A DNA stretch of 64,000 bases from NCBI GenBank assembly GCA_019614645.1, contig JABWDB010000018.1, positions 2,534,501-2,598,500 of the forward strand, in the 5' to 3' direction. Origin of the DNA: Stratiolaelaps scimitus (taxonomy: Eukaryota; Arthropoda; Arachnida; Mesostigmata; Laelapidae). Shown here piece by piece: positions 27,914-40,990 of the stretch (position 1 is the stretch's first letter; each line of letters opens with the position of its first letter). Both the position numbers and the translations under genes were made by a program. The notes under the pieces are model-generated. The model was not told the DNA's origin, ran no database searches, and saw only the letters and a list, made by a program, of their open reading frames with translations.

Positions 27914-30900
27914 ATGGCGACCTCCGTGAGCGGCATGTCCAGGAGATTTTTTCACGTCTGCCGAACATTGTTTAATACAAATGAGGCATTTATTACGAGG
28001 ACGAAACGAGCCACCTACGTGCGAACTTATCCGACAATCTTGGTGCAACCGGACGGGTCCACCTTCACGATCAGGTAGTGAAATCCACCGCGCATTTCCA
28101 ACACCTTCCAATTCCTTCTTTGCCTAGCCTGTGTGCGAGAGATAGTCGCATTCGAAAGCACTGGCGATGTTGATCTTCAGCTGCGCGAAGGGCACCGCCA
28201 ACCAAAACAAACAGTGGCATAAACAGGAGGGACAAACATATTTCATTGTTATTAAATGACATTATGTTTCATACATATGACGAAAGCTAATACGCGAAAT
28301 TTCGCTTGAGAAATATCGACAAACTTCAAAACGGCTCTTAAAGGATTCTTCGTTACTCATTAGCGTTTAGTCGGGGACTTGTTGTTGGTGGTATTAAAGA
28401 GGTCGGCGTGTAAAAATTTCCATTTTAGTCATATGTTGTATGTGTCTTTAAAATAGCATTGGCTAGCATTTTGCCTCAAGTACTGAGGTCTTGGGAACAT
28501 ATCCATAAAAGATTACGCTATACACTTGACGAATTTATTCTCACGGAACTGCATCATCATTTGCGCAAACCGAGTTCTAATGATTCAAAAAACGATGTCA
28601 CTTATGTTTCAAATTCAGTATATACGACGTGAAGTGCAATTTCGCGCAGTGCAGGGATCCCATTTGTCGACATAAACGGGTGGCATCATGGGAAGCATTT
28701 TTCATTTTCAAAGTCGGACGATGACCTTAACAACTGTCACCCACAGCGTCCTCTAACCTCGTCTTGCTGTTGTCGATTCACTTTCGCACAAGGAGAGTCC
28801 GAAGCGAACTCTAGCTTGTGCTGCGTCCCTAGTGCTGGCAGCGGAACGGAGTTCGCGAATCAGATTTGCCAATTTAGTAATCGTTAATTATATCATAACT
28901 CAAAATAAGCTTAACCAGGCGATTTTTTTTCTTCTCGAACGAAGTTGTATCAAGCTTGTGTTTGCCACGATCACCGGATCTGCCCGGAACAGATTTTGCT
29001 GGTGTCGAATTGAGCTCGCCAATTCGTTAGCCTTGAGGTCTCTCTCTTGAGGTCATCCATGCACATCTGGTTTATTCCAATTTGTTTGTATAAGGTGTTC
29101 TTTTTTGCCATGATTTATTGTATGTTACGTGCACATTTGGCACCCTTCATTATCACTAATAAACAAGCGTAACCGGTCGCGAGGTGACTGTGTATAACAC
29201 ATTGGTATGACATAGTATGCAGGTGTTGTGTGTGACCTGAATAGTGATACGTGGTAACATAGCAACAATAACGATTAGCACAAAATTTGTGAAGAGTGTG
29301 CAGTTTATCGCGTGCTATTGTATTTATGCATGTCCATGTGGCGCTCGCTCATCAGTGCAGTAGGTGCAGCCATTTTTAAACATTAAGTAGTGCTAAACTG
29401 AGTGTTCCAGGCGACGAGGAAGTTAATTCCAATACAAAACATCACAAGAATTCATTACAAATATGAGCTCCTAGTCGGGAATCCGTTTTCGTCAGAGGGA
29501 GCAAGTAATGATTAGCAATCGGTAGCCCTCGCGAAAATACAAGTGTATCGTATTTATTGCATTTTCCTAGGGACGACCATATACGAGATATTCAAGGAGA
29601 ACGAAATTTCGGCCAGATTTCAGAAGAGTCTCGTCTCGTCTGTCTTCCATTTGGGATACCGTTTGTTACACTCGGCACTAGAGTCATCAGCTATACACTT
29701 GAACCAAATCAAGAGTCTTTTACCTGGAATAGTCTCCTTGTTTGTGGTTGCCTGAGGATTCGACTAATTATGCCGCCTGTTGTGCTCCGATATCCCATTG
29801 AAATATCGCACCATGATCGCACCATGTTTGTGGAAGGCGGTTTGTTATCGCTTTAAGCATTTGTTAGCCTCACCTAGTTCAAGGTAACTGTTGCAGACTT
29901 GCTCCTAATTGACGAAGTTTGAAAGACCGCCACATATAGTCGCCATATTTTCTTCCGTATACGGCAATTCATACTGGCGAAACCTACAGCATTTTCTAAT
30001 TTGATCTGGTACAAGAATCCTGCTCCGTGGATCAGTCGAGTGCTAGCCTTCTTGATGTCGTCTCCACATGCCCCTGAACAAGATATGTGGAGACTGTCGG
30101 CATTAGATATATCAGAATCATGAATGATTTCGAACTGGACTAAGTATCTAATCCAATGATCGAATGATTTATTGACTTATAGATATATTAGGAACTTGTT
30201 AGGTTGATTCTAAACTTTGTTGATAGGGATCCTGAATGATTTAAATTTTGCTAACATAATAATGAATTTCTGGGCTAAAATTTAATTTGTGTATTCCGTT
30301 AGATTAATATCAAAGTACTAATAGCGCAATAGTCATTGTACTGAGATAAAAAAAAAAATTGTTCGAAATACACGTTGATCGCGTCCTTCGATCGTCTAAG
30401 TTCTAATATAAATAGACACCATTCTCAAAAGTTAAAACTATACACCACTTTTCACTCCGTTAGATAAAAGCATCTGCATAAGTATTTTGATGGCATTGCG
30501 TATGTGCATGCTCATTATACACATTTTCCTTTTTACGGCTGTTACGATGCATCGTTCACCTATTTTTAGATAGGTGAAAGGTAAGGTAAAGCTTTATTTT
30601 TTATCTTATTTTTTTTTTTTATTACTTAGTAAAGGAACTGCAATTTGATAATGCTTAAGTCCTCTTATATGTCATCACACAGCGGGGCTCAAACCTGCGG
30701 TAACCGATCGAGATTTCCAGTTTCGTGTTTCCATTGACCGGAAGGTGTTTAAGGCGATATTCAATTGATATCTATTAACCTTGGCCACTGTTTCGGATAT
30801 CCTTTCAGGTACCATGAACCCCGACAGATTGTACAACTGCCTCTACGATTCGAAGAGCTGACCGCCGCACAAAAGGAGATCGTATTAGCGAAGCGACGGC

Positions 30901-30998
30901 CGAAGGAAGATCTGCAGAAACAGGAGGTGCTAACGGTCGACTTCGACTCCCGAAAGTACCTCAAATACGTTTCTAAACGCAAACCGGCGAGCCAGTAA
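27914..30998 (+). CDS. MRPL55: Mitochondrial ribosomal protein L55
   Basis: Large-subunit mitoribosome protein found in animals. Two coding exons, 27914-28074 and 30809-30998 (stop TAA), joined inside an Arg codon, give 116 residues (human about 128). Exon 1 encodes the targeting sequence and a conserved stretch (ITRTKRATYVRTYPTILVQP, DGSTFTIR). Exon 2 continues RYHEPRQIVQLPL and ends KYLKYVSKRKPASQ. The order TYxRxYP, DGST, IRYxEPR is typical of L55. The 2.7-kb intron contains a minus-strand SINE and no other recognised gene. AATAAA follows the stop by 70 bases. Confidence 0.92.
30571..30711 (-). mobile_element. tRNA-derived SINE with head fragment (copy E)
   Basis: On the minus strand it begins near GGTTACCGCAGGTTTGAGCC (B-box-like), then the body GTGTGATGACATATAAGAGG, ACTTAAGCATTATC and GCAGTTCCTTTACTAAGTAA, and a T/A-rich and CTTACC-like tail. 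It lies in the MRPL55 intron in antisense orientation. Confidence 0.8.
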
Positions 30999-31067
30999 TC
31001 CATCGAAGAGAATTCAACATTCTCATGTACATTGTAAAGTATTTTATAGTGATAACGATAAGAGAAA

Positions 31068-31073
31068 AATAAA
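31068..31073 (+). other. Poly(A) signal of MRPL55
   Basis: AATAAA 70 bases after the MRPL55 stop codon. Confidence 0.65.
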
Positions 31074-32924
31074 CACTTAGGTTACCGTAAACCCACGTAT
31101 ATTTTCAGTACTTCTCTGCGTGGCGGCTTATGCTGACCGCAAGGTACAACGCTGAAATGAGGCGTACCTCACTTGTGAATACTGATTAGGTTTGACCCAG
31201 CTTAAAGCAGAATATGTTAAGGAACTGGCCAACTCACTTATATTCTAGTGAAAAAGTTTACATTTATTATTATAGATCCCAATAAGAGTAACTAAAATTT
31301 GATACAATGATTGCTTTCTCTCTCTCTCTCTTTCTCTCTAGTTAACGTTGTCATAATTCTCGTTACTCATGGATCCGCTTGAAAACAGTTTTGGATCAAA
31401 TACAGATTCGTCTAAATATGGAATTTGTTTCGTAATTGTTCTGTAGAATGCAACATTGGAGCAGTAACAATAAAGGTATCTTCTACAGTTTCAATTTTTA
31501 CTCGTTGGAGTAGAATTGAAATAATATGTTAATAATGGAAGCGTCGGAGCCCCTCTCGCTGCATTTCCGTATATACTATTTTTCACAATTCTGAGCTATG
31601 CAGTTATAATAATAACAATAATCGATGGGCGCCGTGGCGGCGCCCGTCCGTAACGTGGAAACCCCGCGGCTTCCATGTGCAAAGATACCGGTAGAGCGGA
31701 GGGCCCTCAGAAGCGTGTCATCGTCTGAGGCAGCTGGCGATCGACGCTGGGCGTGCACGATAGGCCGTGGTGGGCATACACACATATACATTTATTGCTC
31801 CCATAAAACTCGGAGTATCAGATTAGTCCCCATGGTGGTTGCGTGCGTATGAAAAATGAAACTATTTCTGACGTCCTATTTAACTTGACTTTAAACCCCA
31901 CTCGAGTCTCAACTGCACTGATAGTGTACGATTAAAAAATAAATAACGACCTCTCCCAGAACTCACAAAGTTCTTATTAATCACCAGCCGTTGAGCCGTC
32001 AAAATAGCTGGCTCTTATCAAATAATTTCGCTTAAACACGATTTCTCGCATATCAATTAGCATAGCAGCGAAACGAGAGTTTTTTTCTCGGCATTTCCAA
32101 TACGCATTGAACAATTAGCAGAACTACGGAAAATCAGGAGAGGTACAACTTATGCCGACCACAGCCAGATGAACCAAACCATTTCAGGTGAACAGAATGC
32201 ACCCTAATCAAAAACACGGCTCAATGAATTCCGCCATGAACAAAGCCTAACTTATATATCCGAGACACAAATGTGTCTTGACAGCTACCAAAGCCGCACT
32301 GAATAAACAAATCTGTATGAAAATGTTATGAAATATTGAGCATCACAGTTAATATTCAGTATTCTTCTTCGTACTTTTCGGAATCGCAGCCTAAGTACAG
32401 AGTCAATCGATAACTGCTGAAGAGCGTCCCTCACAAAGAATAGTGGCCAGTTCGCCTCCCTGATTTGTCTGCTGCGTAACTTGTGTGTATCTTTTCTCTG
32501 CGGTGCTGATGTCACCTAAAGTAAGCTCATAACAGATTTCTGTGAGCAGTTCAAATATCTTCGGTATGACCATTAACCTCATGGCTGAAACGCGGCTTAA
32601 ATTTGGCCTTACCTCAGGCAGCGCAATCGCCTACGTCTGTTTAAAGTTTCACCCAAAGCCAGTGTCAAGAGGCCGACACGTACCGATCTCAGCGGGACCG
32701 CTTCTTCAATGATCAAAAACTAGAGAGCTGTCTATTAATTAGCCTCATCAGTTGTGCTTTAGTTCTTACTTACAATAATATTAACAACAATTAGCGTGCA
32801 TTATTTAAAAAAACCCGGGGTGCCTAGATCTATATAGGGAGTAGAGATTGCATGCCCTGACATTGAAAAGCCTGACATTTCCTCAAACACTGGACGACGC
32901 CACCGTCTGCCCCGGTGGAAGGTG
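31074..32924. other. Convergent intergenic region MRPL55 / RpS13
   Basis: No exon recognised. Contains a (CT)n tract near 31,317-31,340 and a small GC-rich island at about 31,625-31,760 that starts with the hairpin GGGCGCCGTGGCGGCGCCC. The open frames across the island have no recognisable similarity. Confidence 0.5.
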
Positions 32925-32930
32925 TTTATT
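32925..32930 (-). other. Poly(A) signal of RpS13
   Basis: AATAAA on the minus strand only 6 bases after the stop codon, giving a very short 3' UTR, as is common for ribosomal protein genes. Confidence 0.7.
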
Positions 32931-32936
32931 TGTTTT

Positions 32937-33964
32937 TTAAGCGACGAGAGCCGAGGCAGTCGAGCTCTGGTACCTCCAGGTAGGCGCCAACACACGCTTG
33001 GTCTTGTAGTAGCGAGCCAAACGGTGGATACGTGATTCCACGAGAATAAGGCGGAACTTCGAGTCCTTGTCCTTCCTGTACCGTTCCAAATGCTTTCGGA
33101 TAGCCACAGCCTTCTTGATAAGGTGGTACAGGTCCTCGGGAAGGTCCGGAGAGAGACCCTTGCTCTGTATCGAACAAGAAATAGAGGTGATTGTTATAGA
33201 ATCAATTTGAAAAAACATGTACACGAGTGCGAGTGTTAAACATTGGATACTCACACCATTATACCCAGGAGCTTCGAACTACATAAATTTTATCATATAT
33301 ATATATATATATCGACTGCTAATCAAGCTGAGGTAAGGTAACACTGTGGGTGAAATTTTTCTATATAAGGAGAGATTGCATAGAACACACACAAGTAAAA
33401 TTTTAGTCAAGAGCACGAGTACTTTGCAAGAGCTTACTAGTTACACCATAATACGGAAATTACGGAATCGACCGGTGGATGACAGCCGTGTCACCCAACC
33501 GTAACGAAAGCATTCCACTACACTATTATATTGGGCAAAAACGTTTGCTTTCTGTAGATTACCATACACACTGCTATTAACTACTGTCTAGCGTCGACTT
33601 TCGGCTCCGTAGCACGCGTATTTTTGCTTGATCCATTGTTGTGCATTGTAACAACACTAGCAAACAGTAGAAGCCACTGATGCGTTCATTCACTTGAGCT
33701 TCTCAGCGTACGCCGTCGCAAGGACAACTATTTTACCTTTAGGATGCGAAGGATCTTGTTGCCGGTGATCCATTTCACTTGGGCCACCCCGTGCGAGTCT
33801 CTCAAAATGACACCAATCTGCGACGGGGTCATACCCTTCTTGGCCAGCTTGTAGATTTGCTCTTTTACATCTGCAGCCGACAGTTTCATCCAATTCGGAA
33901 CTGACCGGCAGTACGGAATGGCACTCTGGGAGATACCCTTCCCGGGCGCGTGCATACGAACCAT
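32937..33964 (-). CDS. RpS13: 40S ribosomal protein S13 (uS15)
   Basis: Component of the small cytosolic ribosomal subunit. Two coding exons, 33964-33737 and 33164-32937 (stop TAA), 76 codons each including the stop, give exactly the usual 151 residues. Conserved blocks are [94 protein letters not shown] and the C-terminal SSTASALVA. The second residue reads Val (GTT) where nearly all animal homologues I know have Gly. The first exon is preceded by an acceptor at 33980-33979 and a separate leader exon near 34747-34708. Intron 1 of the coding part is 572 bp; I saw no box C/D snoRNA in it. Convergent with MRPL55. Confidence 0.97.
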
Positions 33965-34707
33965 CTTGGATTATTTGGCTGTAATAATCAATCGAAACGA
34001 ACACGGAAATGAGCATCTGCTTTAATCTATACGATAATAATAATATACACGAAATCTAATTATTCTACAATGCACTTGGCTGGACGGGGTGGTGTCACAC
34101 AATCCACATCTCCGGTTTGAAGACACAGTGAGTGCGAGTGACGACTGAATCGGGAACTATCGTACAGTGCGGAGGGTACGATGCGTAAAACAAATCAGAT
34201 AAACACAAGATATATTGATAGATCGATGCTGCATTAGGATATGCGTTGAATCGGTCTGTGGCACCCCCCGTTTGCCGGCAACTTTGACCACCACACAAAC
34301 AGTGGAACACACGCTGGAACACACTGGAGAACTACTATGTAGACATAAGAGAGGGACCACCGTAATTTTTCGGTAAATTTCTGCCCCAAAAACTTTCAGC
34401 CAGCCGCTTGTGCACTCAACTCCGAAGCGAAAGGCGACACAATATTATTCTTCTACAAAACAGGGGTGATAACATCGCGTCGTGGTCAATTGCTTGATGC
34501 GAACATGAGGTTCCGCAGCATGTCCGTCTAGCGGCTCGTCACTCGGCTACCGAGAATACCCTAAAACTCAAGCGTGTATTTCCCCAGAAACTACGGCGAA
34601 GCTGATTATTTCAGGTGCACTGATCACTCAACGATGCTGGCAGCGCATCGGCAACACATTTCCATAAACGACAATCGTAATTTTTGCCGAAAATTTGCAA
34701 AAATTAC

Positions 34708-34747
34708 CTGACCAATCCACACGTGGAAGAAAGCCCACACGAAAAGG
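34708..34747 (-). promoter_or_regulatory. RpS13 non-coding leader exon with TOP-like start
   Basis: On the minus strand the sequence CCTTTTCGTG starts a pyrimidine-rich leader that ends in GGTCAG followed by the donor GTAATT. The matching acceptor lies just before 33978, 14 bases upstream of the RpS13 ATG. A start at C followed by pyrimidines is the TOP signature of ribosomal protein mRNAs. Inferred from motif, strand and splice signals. Confidence 0.55.
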
Positions 34748-34793
34748 AATCCGAAACCACTCGAGCGCTCCAAGGGGGCGCTTGAGTGCTTTG

Positions 34794-34805
34794 TTTGGCG
34801 CGAAA
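34794..34805. promoter_or_regulatory. E2F-type site upstream of RpS13
   Basis: TTTGGCGCGAAA matches the palindromic E2F/DP consensus and lies about 50 bp upstream of the inferred RpS13 transcription start. Between it and the start is an imperfect inverted repeat (CTCGAGCGC ... GCGCTTGAG). Function is inferred from sequence only. Confidence 0.4.
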
Positions 34806-37800
34806 ATTCAAACCATTCACGCTCACCGAGAATGGCGGTTCGAACCGCGAGATACGAACGTCACCGATGGGCGGGCAGTAGCGATTTCCGACGAGATATA
34901 TGTTGACGAAATTAGGCATACACATAAACGTTTGGACAAGGCAATGGCAATCATGTATCATAAAACAAATACATGCATGCTTGTGCAGACGTTGTGTGTG
35001 TATATATATATATATAATATCAAAATGCTATAATATAAATATAAATAGTGATGCAATTGGGGACGGAGTGAGAGGGCCAAGAGCGTCATAGTTACTCCCG
35101 AGGGACGCGATGGTATCGCCTCTTTGTGCAACGAGAGACAATTACAAATTGATAATTTTTTAATAATATTATTATCAACGTCACGATGGAAGTATGGCAT
35201 AGGCAATTATTATCACATACATTGTGTAGAATACAGTGTCGAGAAATATGTGATGAGAGTGGAGAGCGCGGGGGAAAGTGGGCCTTGCCGCCAACGAGGC
35301 AACAGTGATACGAATGCAGTCTTTTTAAGAGTTTGAACTTGGTCTATATTATTGTGCAGCTACCTATGCATGATGACTAATACTTTTACGGAGACGCACG
35401 AATATTCTGCCGGGGTTCACATTAACTTGAAATTATGTGTAAAATGCTTTTTGTCTGTGGACACATGTGAGCAATAGAAGAAATAGCTGAGAAGTTCACG
35501 CAAGTAGCAAGGAAATAGGGGGACAACCGCGTCGTCTCTACGTACATTATATCCAACGGAACTGTAGTCTAATCAGAGCTGTATTTGCACGGAAAAAAAG
35601 CCTCTGTGTGTAGGAGGGCCCTCAGTGGATCACCTCGCACACACTATGCTTATCTAGCGTCGTGGGCTAGCTAACTTGCAGTAAAGTACCAGGAAAATGT
35701 TGTTTTGATACTATTTTGTGATGGTTCTGCTTAGCAATTCGCTATTTACATTAACGAAACTTTATACCAGAGAAATTTTATACCAGTTGTATATATTTTT
35801 TAGACTATTAAAACATATTTTTCGGGCCTACGAAGCGATTTTTAGCTGCTATGTTCAGTTAAAATAAATTGAGTATAAGTATAGCAACCTGTGCAATTCT
35901 CCCATTGAAATTCCATTCACTCGAAATTCTCGCATTGCTAAGCCTTATGTTTAAACAGTGGCAAATTTAGAATCATTTGCACACTAACATTAGGAATTAC
36001 GGTTGAAGAATTCGCCTAACGTGCGGCAGTCACGTCTACTCAACATTAGACAATTACATCATCCATCTCACCCCCACGCCAATCGGGGCCGTTTATGTGA
36101 CGTGAGTGGGTTTCGGGTTCTGAGAGGCTCGGAAAGACCCCTGAACCGACTTCTTCTCCATTCGTCCTGACTTTCCGGCGAGGGTGTCACCAGCTTCTCT
36201 CGATGAGCAAGTGAAGCAATGGCATGATTGACAGATGTCGACTTTTTCGAGATTTTTCCTCTTTTTCGAGCACTTTTTCGAGAGGACGAGTTCCGACAAT
36301 AAACCATAATTTTGAATTGAATTGACTGCCGCCGTTACGTTCGAGCCCACAGATGAGATACGGATTACGAATTTCGAGTTTTGTTTCCTGCGGTTCGTCT
36401 TTTAGATTATTGCTCCTCAGGGACAGCGACTCAAAGTAGATCAATAGTCCCCCTTGCGTATACATCGATGGATAGAAATTGGGCGAACGGTTACGTTTTT
36501 ATATTATTATTATTATTATTATTCTGCTCGAAATAATAAATATTATTTCCACACGTATTCGCAAGATTTGTTGAACGGGACAACGCAAGTGACGAAGAAG
36601 GTGATTGTTCAGCATTGGAATCAACTGAGAGTTGCAAGAGGTTTTTGATCAATGCATTATTTAGTTCTTCCAGGTTCGAACTGTGGGTGTCAGGCCCAGT
36701 TAGGTTTCACACGAGAGAGTTCCGTTCGCCCTGTGCAAATTCTAGCCACGTTTGAGCAGTTCAAATATGTGACCATAAAGATGGCTTTTTGTCATCCCTG
36801 TTTTGAATTCACATCCAATACGGTTTCGGTTTGCTTGCAGACTGTTCTGTTCATTTGTGTGTGTGTGTCAGCTCGTGTCTGCTTTCGTGTTCCAAATTAT
36901 ATCCTGTTTATATTATTATTTCCATCTTGTTACCTTTTAGAATATAAATATTTATTCAAACATACAGTAGTTAGGAATTATTTCTAGGGGTTGGGGAAGT
37001 GGGCAGAGGTCGACAATGTTCCGAGGAAGGCGATGGCATTGCCCCTCTGCACAGCGAGGGAGAGGCGCTGCAGAAGGCAAGAACCTGCGCGCTTGTCCCC
37101 GGTTGCGCGGATGAACCTATGGTAAACCCCTTCGAGGAAGTTTGCAGTGAGAGGGCCATTCATGTTGTTTGTTACAGTTATAGTGGATATCTCGAAACCT
37201 GAGGGGTGGTGAAATTCATAGTGAATTATCATATACTGGCGCTTCCCAGACGAACATGATCTGGGGGCAAAGGTCGGGATCTACTTTTGTGCCAGTTCCG
37301 AACAAACGCCGAGCCCAGACAAGCGAGCTGATGCGTTAGCCTGCTCTAAAAACAAGTGTGTCGGGTAAACCCTAAAGCAGTTCAGGTTTAGAGTAGAAAA
37401 ATAAATAATATAGTTTAAGATTAAATTCAAAACCGATATTGACTTGAAAGTGTCGGCCATATATATATATATATATTAGAACTAAGACAGTTGTTGGTCT
37501 ACACGGACTACCACGGCAATGTATTATATATGATACTAATGGCAACCCAGGCGACACATAGGTCTTCAATGGGTGGGCTCTTTTCAATTTATACACAGCA
37601 CATAAATCCCTTGCACCACTAATAGCTACGGAGCGTATCATAAGGCAGATAGAAAAGGCGAGCGCCAATCTATGTTGAAATCAAATCCGACCTTAGTTCA
37701 TCGACTAAAAAATAGATCAGATATCGTCAAACGTGCGGTCGCCAGCCAGTCAGTCAGCGAACCAACCGACGACCACCGACAGTATCGTGGCCGGTCGCTG

Positions 37801-38689
37801 CGAGACTCTAAATAGTATGTATTAGAATTTGTAGCTAAATTGAACATTAATATCATATAGTAAATTTTATCTGATATACTAGGAATCCTGTTCTATTTAT
37901 CAAATGTGTGTTTACGCACGCCAGGCTTTGAAGTGATGTTATATTACGCATTCAAGTTTATGAGGAGTTAAATGTGAAGATGTTGGAAAGTCAAAAAAAA
38001 AGGGTGGGGTGGTGTTATTCTATCGTAATATTAAGTATATATAATACATATTATTTCTAATAACAATAATAATATTAATAATATATTTTAATATGTTTTA
38101 ATTATACTATACAATTTGAATGATATTGAACAAAACTTGCAGAACACATATTGCTAGTCGAATTCACCTCCTACTATCGCCCCAGTTAACATCTTAAATA
38201 CCATCCAATAATATTAATGTCAATATTATTATTAATTATCAATCCATACTAAAATAACGAATATTTCCTCCACCAAAGCGTGGTCTCTCGTCAGCCGGCA
38301 ACAATTGGTGTGTGCGACTCATTAAATCGATGTTGTTCATCGTTTGTGCTTCTATGCGACAGCAATCATCCGCTCGCGGCTGGCCAACTAGCCAGCCCGT
38401 ACCCTGTTAAGCAACATATCGGCTCTTGCCACCATCAGTGCCAGCTTACTTGGGGCAAGCATCACTATGAGAAATGTCAATGCAACAAAGATATGTGCAC
38501 TTCTCTGCGGATGCGGCCTAGTTCGCGGTTTGAGAGTTTGGCTACGGACTCGGTCGTGTCCCGTAAAACGTTCTCAGTGCTCTTCGTCGATTTTGCGAGT
38601 CGAACTGTGCTAATAGGCACTCCCATATATAATATCATCTGTCCGTCGTGATAGATTTATAAATTTGGCGGGCCTGCATCGCGCCGTTC
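34806..38689. other. Intergenic, repeat-rich, no gene recognised
   Basis: No exon chain could be built. Contains (TA)n near 34,998-35,016 and 37,459-37,477, an (ATT)n tract near 36,500-36,522, a GT tract near 36,857-36,869, and AT-rich DNA at 38,030-38,270. A minus-strand open frame at 37232-36984 is described separately. Confidence 0.45.
36984..37232 (-). other. Open frame of unknown origin
   Basis: An 82-residue minus-strand frame preceded by a pyrimidine-poor region; its second half (YHRFIRATGDKRAGSCLLQR then LSLAVQRGNAIAFLGTL) has balanced composition and looks protein-like, unlike most frames here. I do not recognise the family. It may be the end of a repeat-element protein or a single exon of an unseen gene. 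No neighbouring exon was found. Confidence 0.2.
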
Positions 38690-38902
38690 ACAAGATGGCG
38701 CCCGTGTGCAAGTTATGTGTTGTGATGATAACCAGTTCGAGCGGGTGTCAGTGACTGGAGTCAGAGAGGAGGGGACCCTGCCCACCCGGGCCGGCTGATC
38801 GTAGCAGATAGGAGCCGGTTGCGACAATAGATCAAGAGTTCGACCGGCAGAGTACGGCCAGCGACTGCTCCTGTGTAGCTTTTTCTCCTGACCTAGTGCA
38901 GG
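38690..38902 (+). promoter_or_regulatory. Candidate Sbf 5' leader exon and promoter
   Basis: Starts around CACAAGATGGCGCCCGTG, which contains the YY1-like AAGATGGCG often found at TATA-less starts, is GC-rich, and ends with GTGCAG followed by the strong donor GTGAGA. The ATG inside the motif opens a short frame (MAPVCKLCVV...) that stops before the donor, so it would be a leader with an upstream ORF. It is the best 5' exon candidate on the + strand before Sbf coding exon 1. Linkage is inferred. Confidence 0.4.
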
Positions 38903-40155
38903 TGAGATAAGGAAATTTCTAGAGGACGAGATCGATCGAGGATCGATCTCCCAGATCGACCCTGCTCCGTATCGCCGGAAAATTCACTCCCCGCAGTGAC
39001 GCTGGTGCATTATTAGCTAAAGTCTGTCTGTTTGTGTGTGTTTTGTGTGTGTGTGTGTATATTGGTGTGGCTGTGCGTCTTGTGTCAAGTTCGACGAGCA
39101 AAGGCCAGCCTTGTGAACAACGTCCCTCGTCGGCCGCCTTTACGTGTGATGTGAGTACTATGCTCCGCCGGGCATGGAGCGCTCGTAGAACATCGAACGG
39201 TAACCTATGCAGAAGTAGCATCATTGTTATTGTTTTGTGTACCATCAAAATCTCTATTTCTTTTTTCTCTCTCTCTCGATTTCTTTTGTCGAATTGCCAC
39301 CGATGTCACGGCTGTCCGCCGTCAAACCACCCTCGATGATGTCTGCTTGTCACTTAAAACCTGCTCATACCATCGAGAGAGAGATCAGTGGAATCTGGAC
39401 GAGTTGCAACCGTTCAAGTATCAGCTGCTGACAGCACTATCGAGCAGTTGAATTTCTCGCATTAGCAAGATAGGATGTGACTGAGCACATTAATTACTTC
39501 GTGCTGTCTATATTCCTGAAAAGCTTTTTGGTAACGGTGCGATCAACGCGGGAGTTTTATCAATTACTGTTATATGATCCACAAGCCGACGACGATTTGT
39601 GACTATGGCTACTGTTTTCTCATGTAGCATTTTTTCAAGTACTCAATATTGAAATATCCCGAGTTCTCCGTTGCGAGTGTGTCCCTCTGCCGCTGTTAGT
39701 AGGTGTACATTTGACTCTAGTAGACGTAATGTGTGCTTTTATTGCTAAAATTAGTGGATAATAACGTCTCGAATGCACCCACCCATCCACGCCAGCGCCC
39801 TTCCTTCTCTGGGATCCATTTGCTTGATTCGATTTGTTGCGCAGATCACAACGTTATTGTTATTGGCAATTGAAATTCATTGGTCTCTCTCTCTCACCTC
39901 AATTGCTGTTCCGATCGTTGCGGCTGTTGCATATAATATGATGGAATTGACTGATCTCAATGGGAGATTCGGCCCAAGAATATGAACAGGTGTGTGTGTG
40001 TGTCAGCCAGTCGAATCAGTTCAACAGATTAGACAACTAGTCAAATAAACACACGTCGACTGTTACTGCCCATCCATGCGGAGGCCTCGATATCGTTCGT
40101 GTTCTACAAGTTCTATTCGTGTGGTTCGCTAGACCCGCTTGTTCATCGTGTCATC

Positions 40156-40187
<32 letters not shown>

Positions 40188-40902
40188 TGATAGTGGCACA
40201 ACTTAAAAACATTAGCCTTTGCCACGTTCTATCATCCCATTTGACTTGATCCCGTTGTGATTCATAGTTCTGCTGAGCGGTTGCTGTTGTATGGTACGAT
40301 ATGAATAGGTCTATTGGCGCCGCACAGATTCAATGTTGCCGATTCAGTGTGGCCGATGTTTGGCCAAACGAAATGAAGCCCGTAAAGCAGTACCGTCAAC
40401 CTATCCACTAGGTTCCTTCGTTCAGATGTTTGCTGCTGGTGGGCCATTTAGCCGAGCATCGCCTTTTAGCATTGCTTCATGACGCTCATGAGCGTATGCT
40501 TCCCATGCGTTATTCGGTCTTCGTCGACCGTTTGTCGCGGTAAATAGCATCCGTTCGCAACCGTACAAGATATGAGGAGGAGGAGATGGAGATTCGCCGC
40601 TAATTCTGGTCGTCACAATCGTAACCGTGGTGATGACTGCTTCTGCCTGTGCATTCTCGAAAATTCAACGCGGAATGATGCGCTATAGTTCGACGGGTGG
40701 GTGTGTAGTTGTTCGAATTGACCAACGGGATGGGTCAATGGTTTTGGTCTATTCTCTCTACGATCTCCACGGGAAATTTGAAATTTAAATGTCTATCTAC
40801 CCTAGAATGATTATTATTCTCGACCAGTAGTGTTTGCATGGCAAACAATGTAAACACCTGCTGCTCCCTAGCGCCGTATCCACTTTGTACTGAATATGTA
40901 TG

Positions 40903-40988
<86 letters not shown>
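40903..40988. repeat. (TA)n microsatellite
   Basis: About 85 bp of TA dinucleotide with GTATG interruptions near its left end and one GTA near 40,926. Confidence 0.9.

Positions 40989-40990
<2 letters not shown>

Noticed and set aside
33165..33736. Search for a U14-type box C/D snoRNA in the RpS13 intron, as in vertebrates
   Set aside because: No paired box C (RTGATGA) and box D (CTGA) on the transcribed strand.
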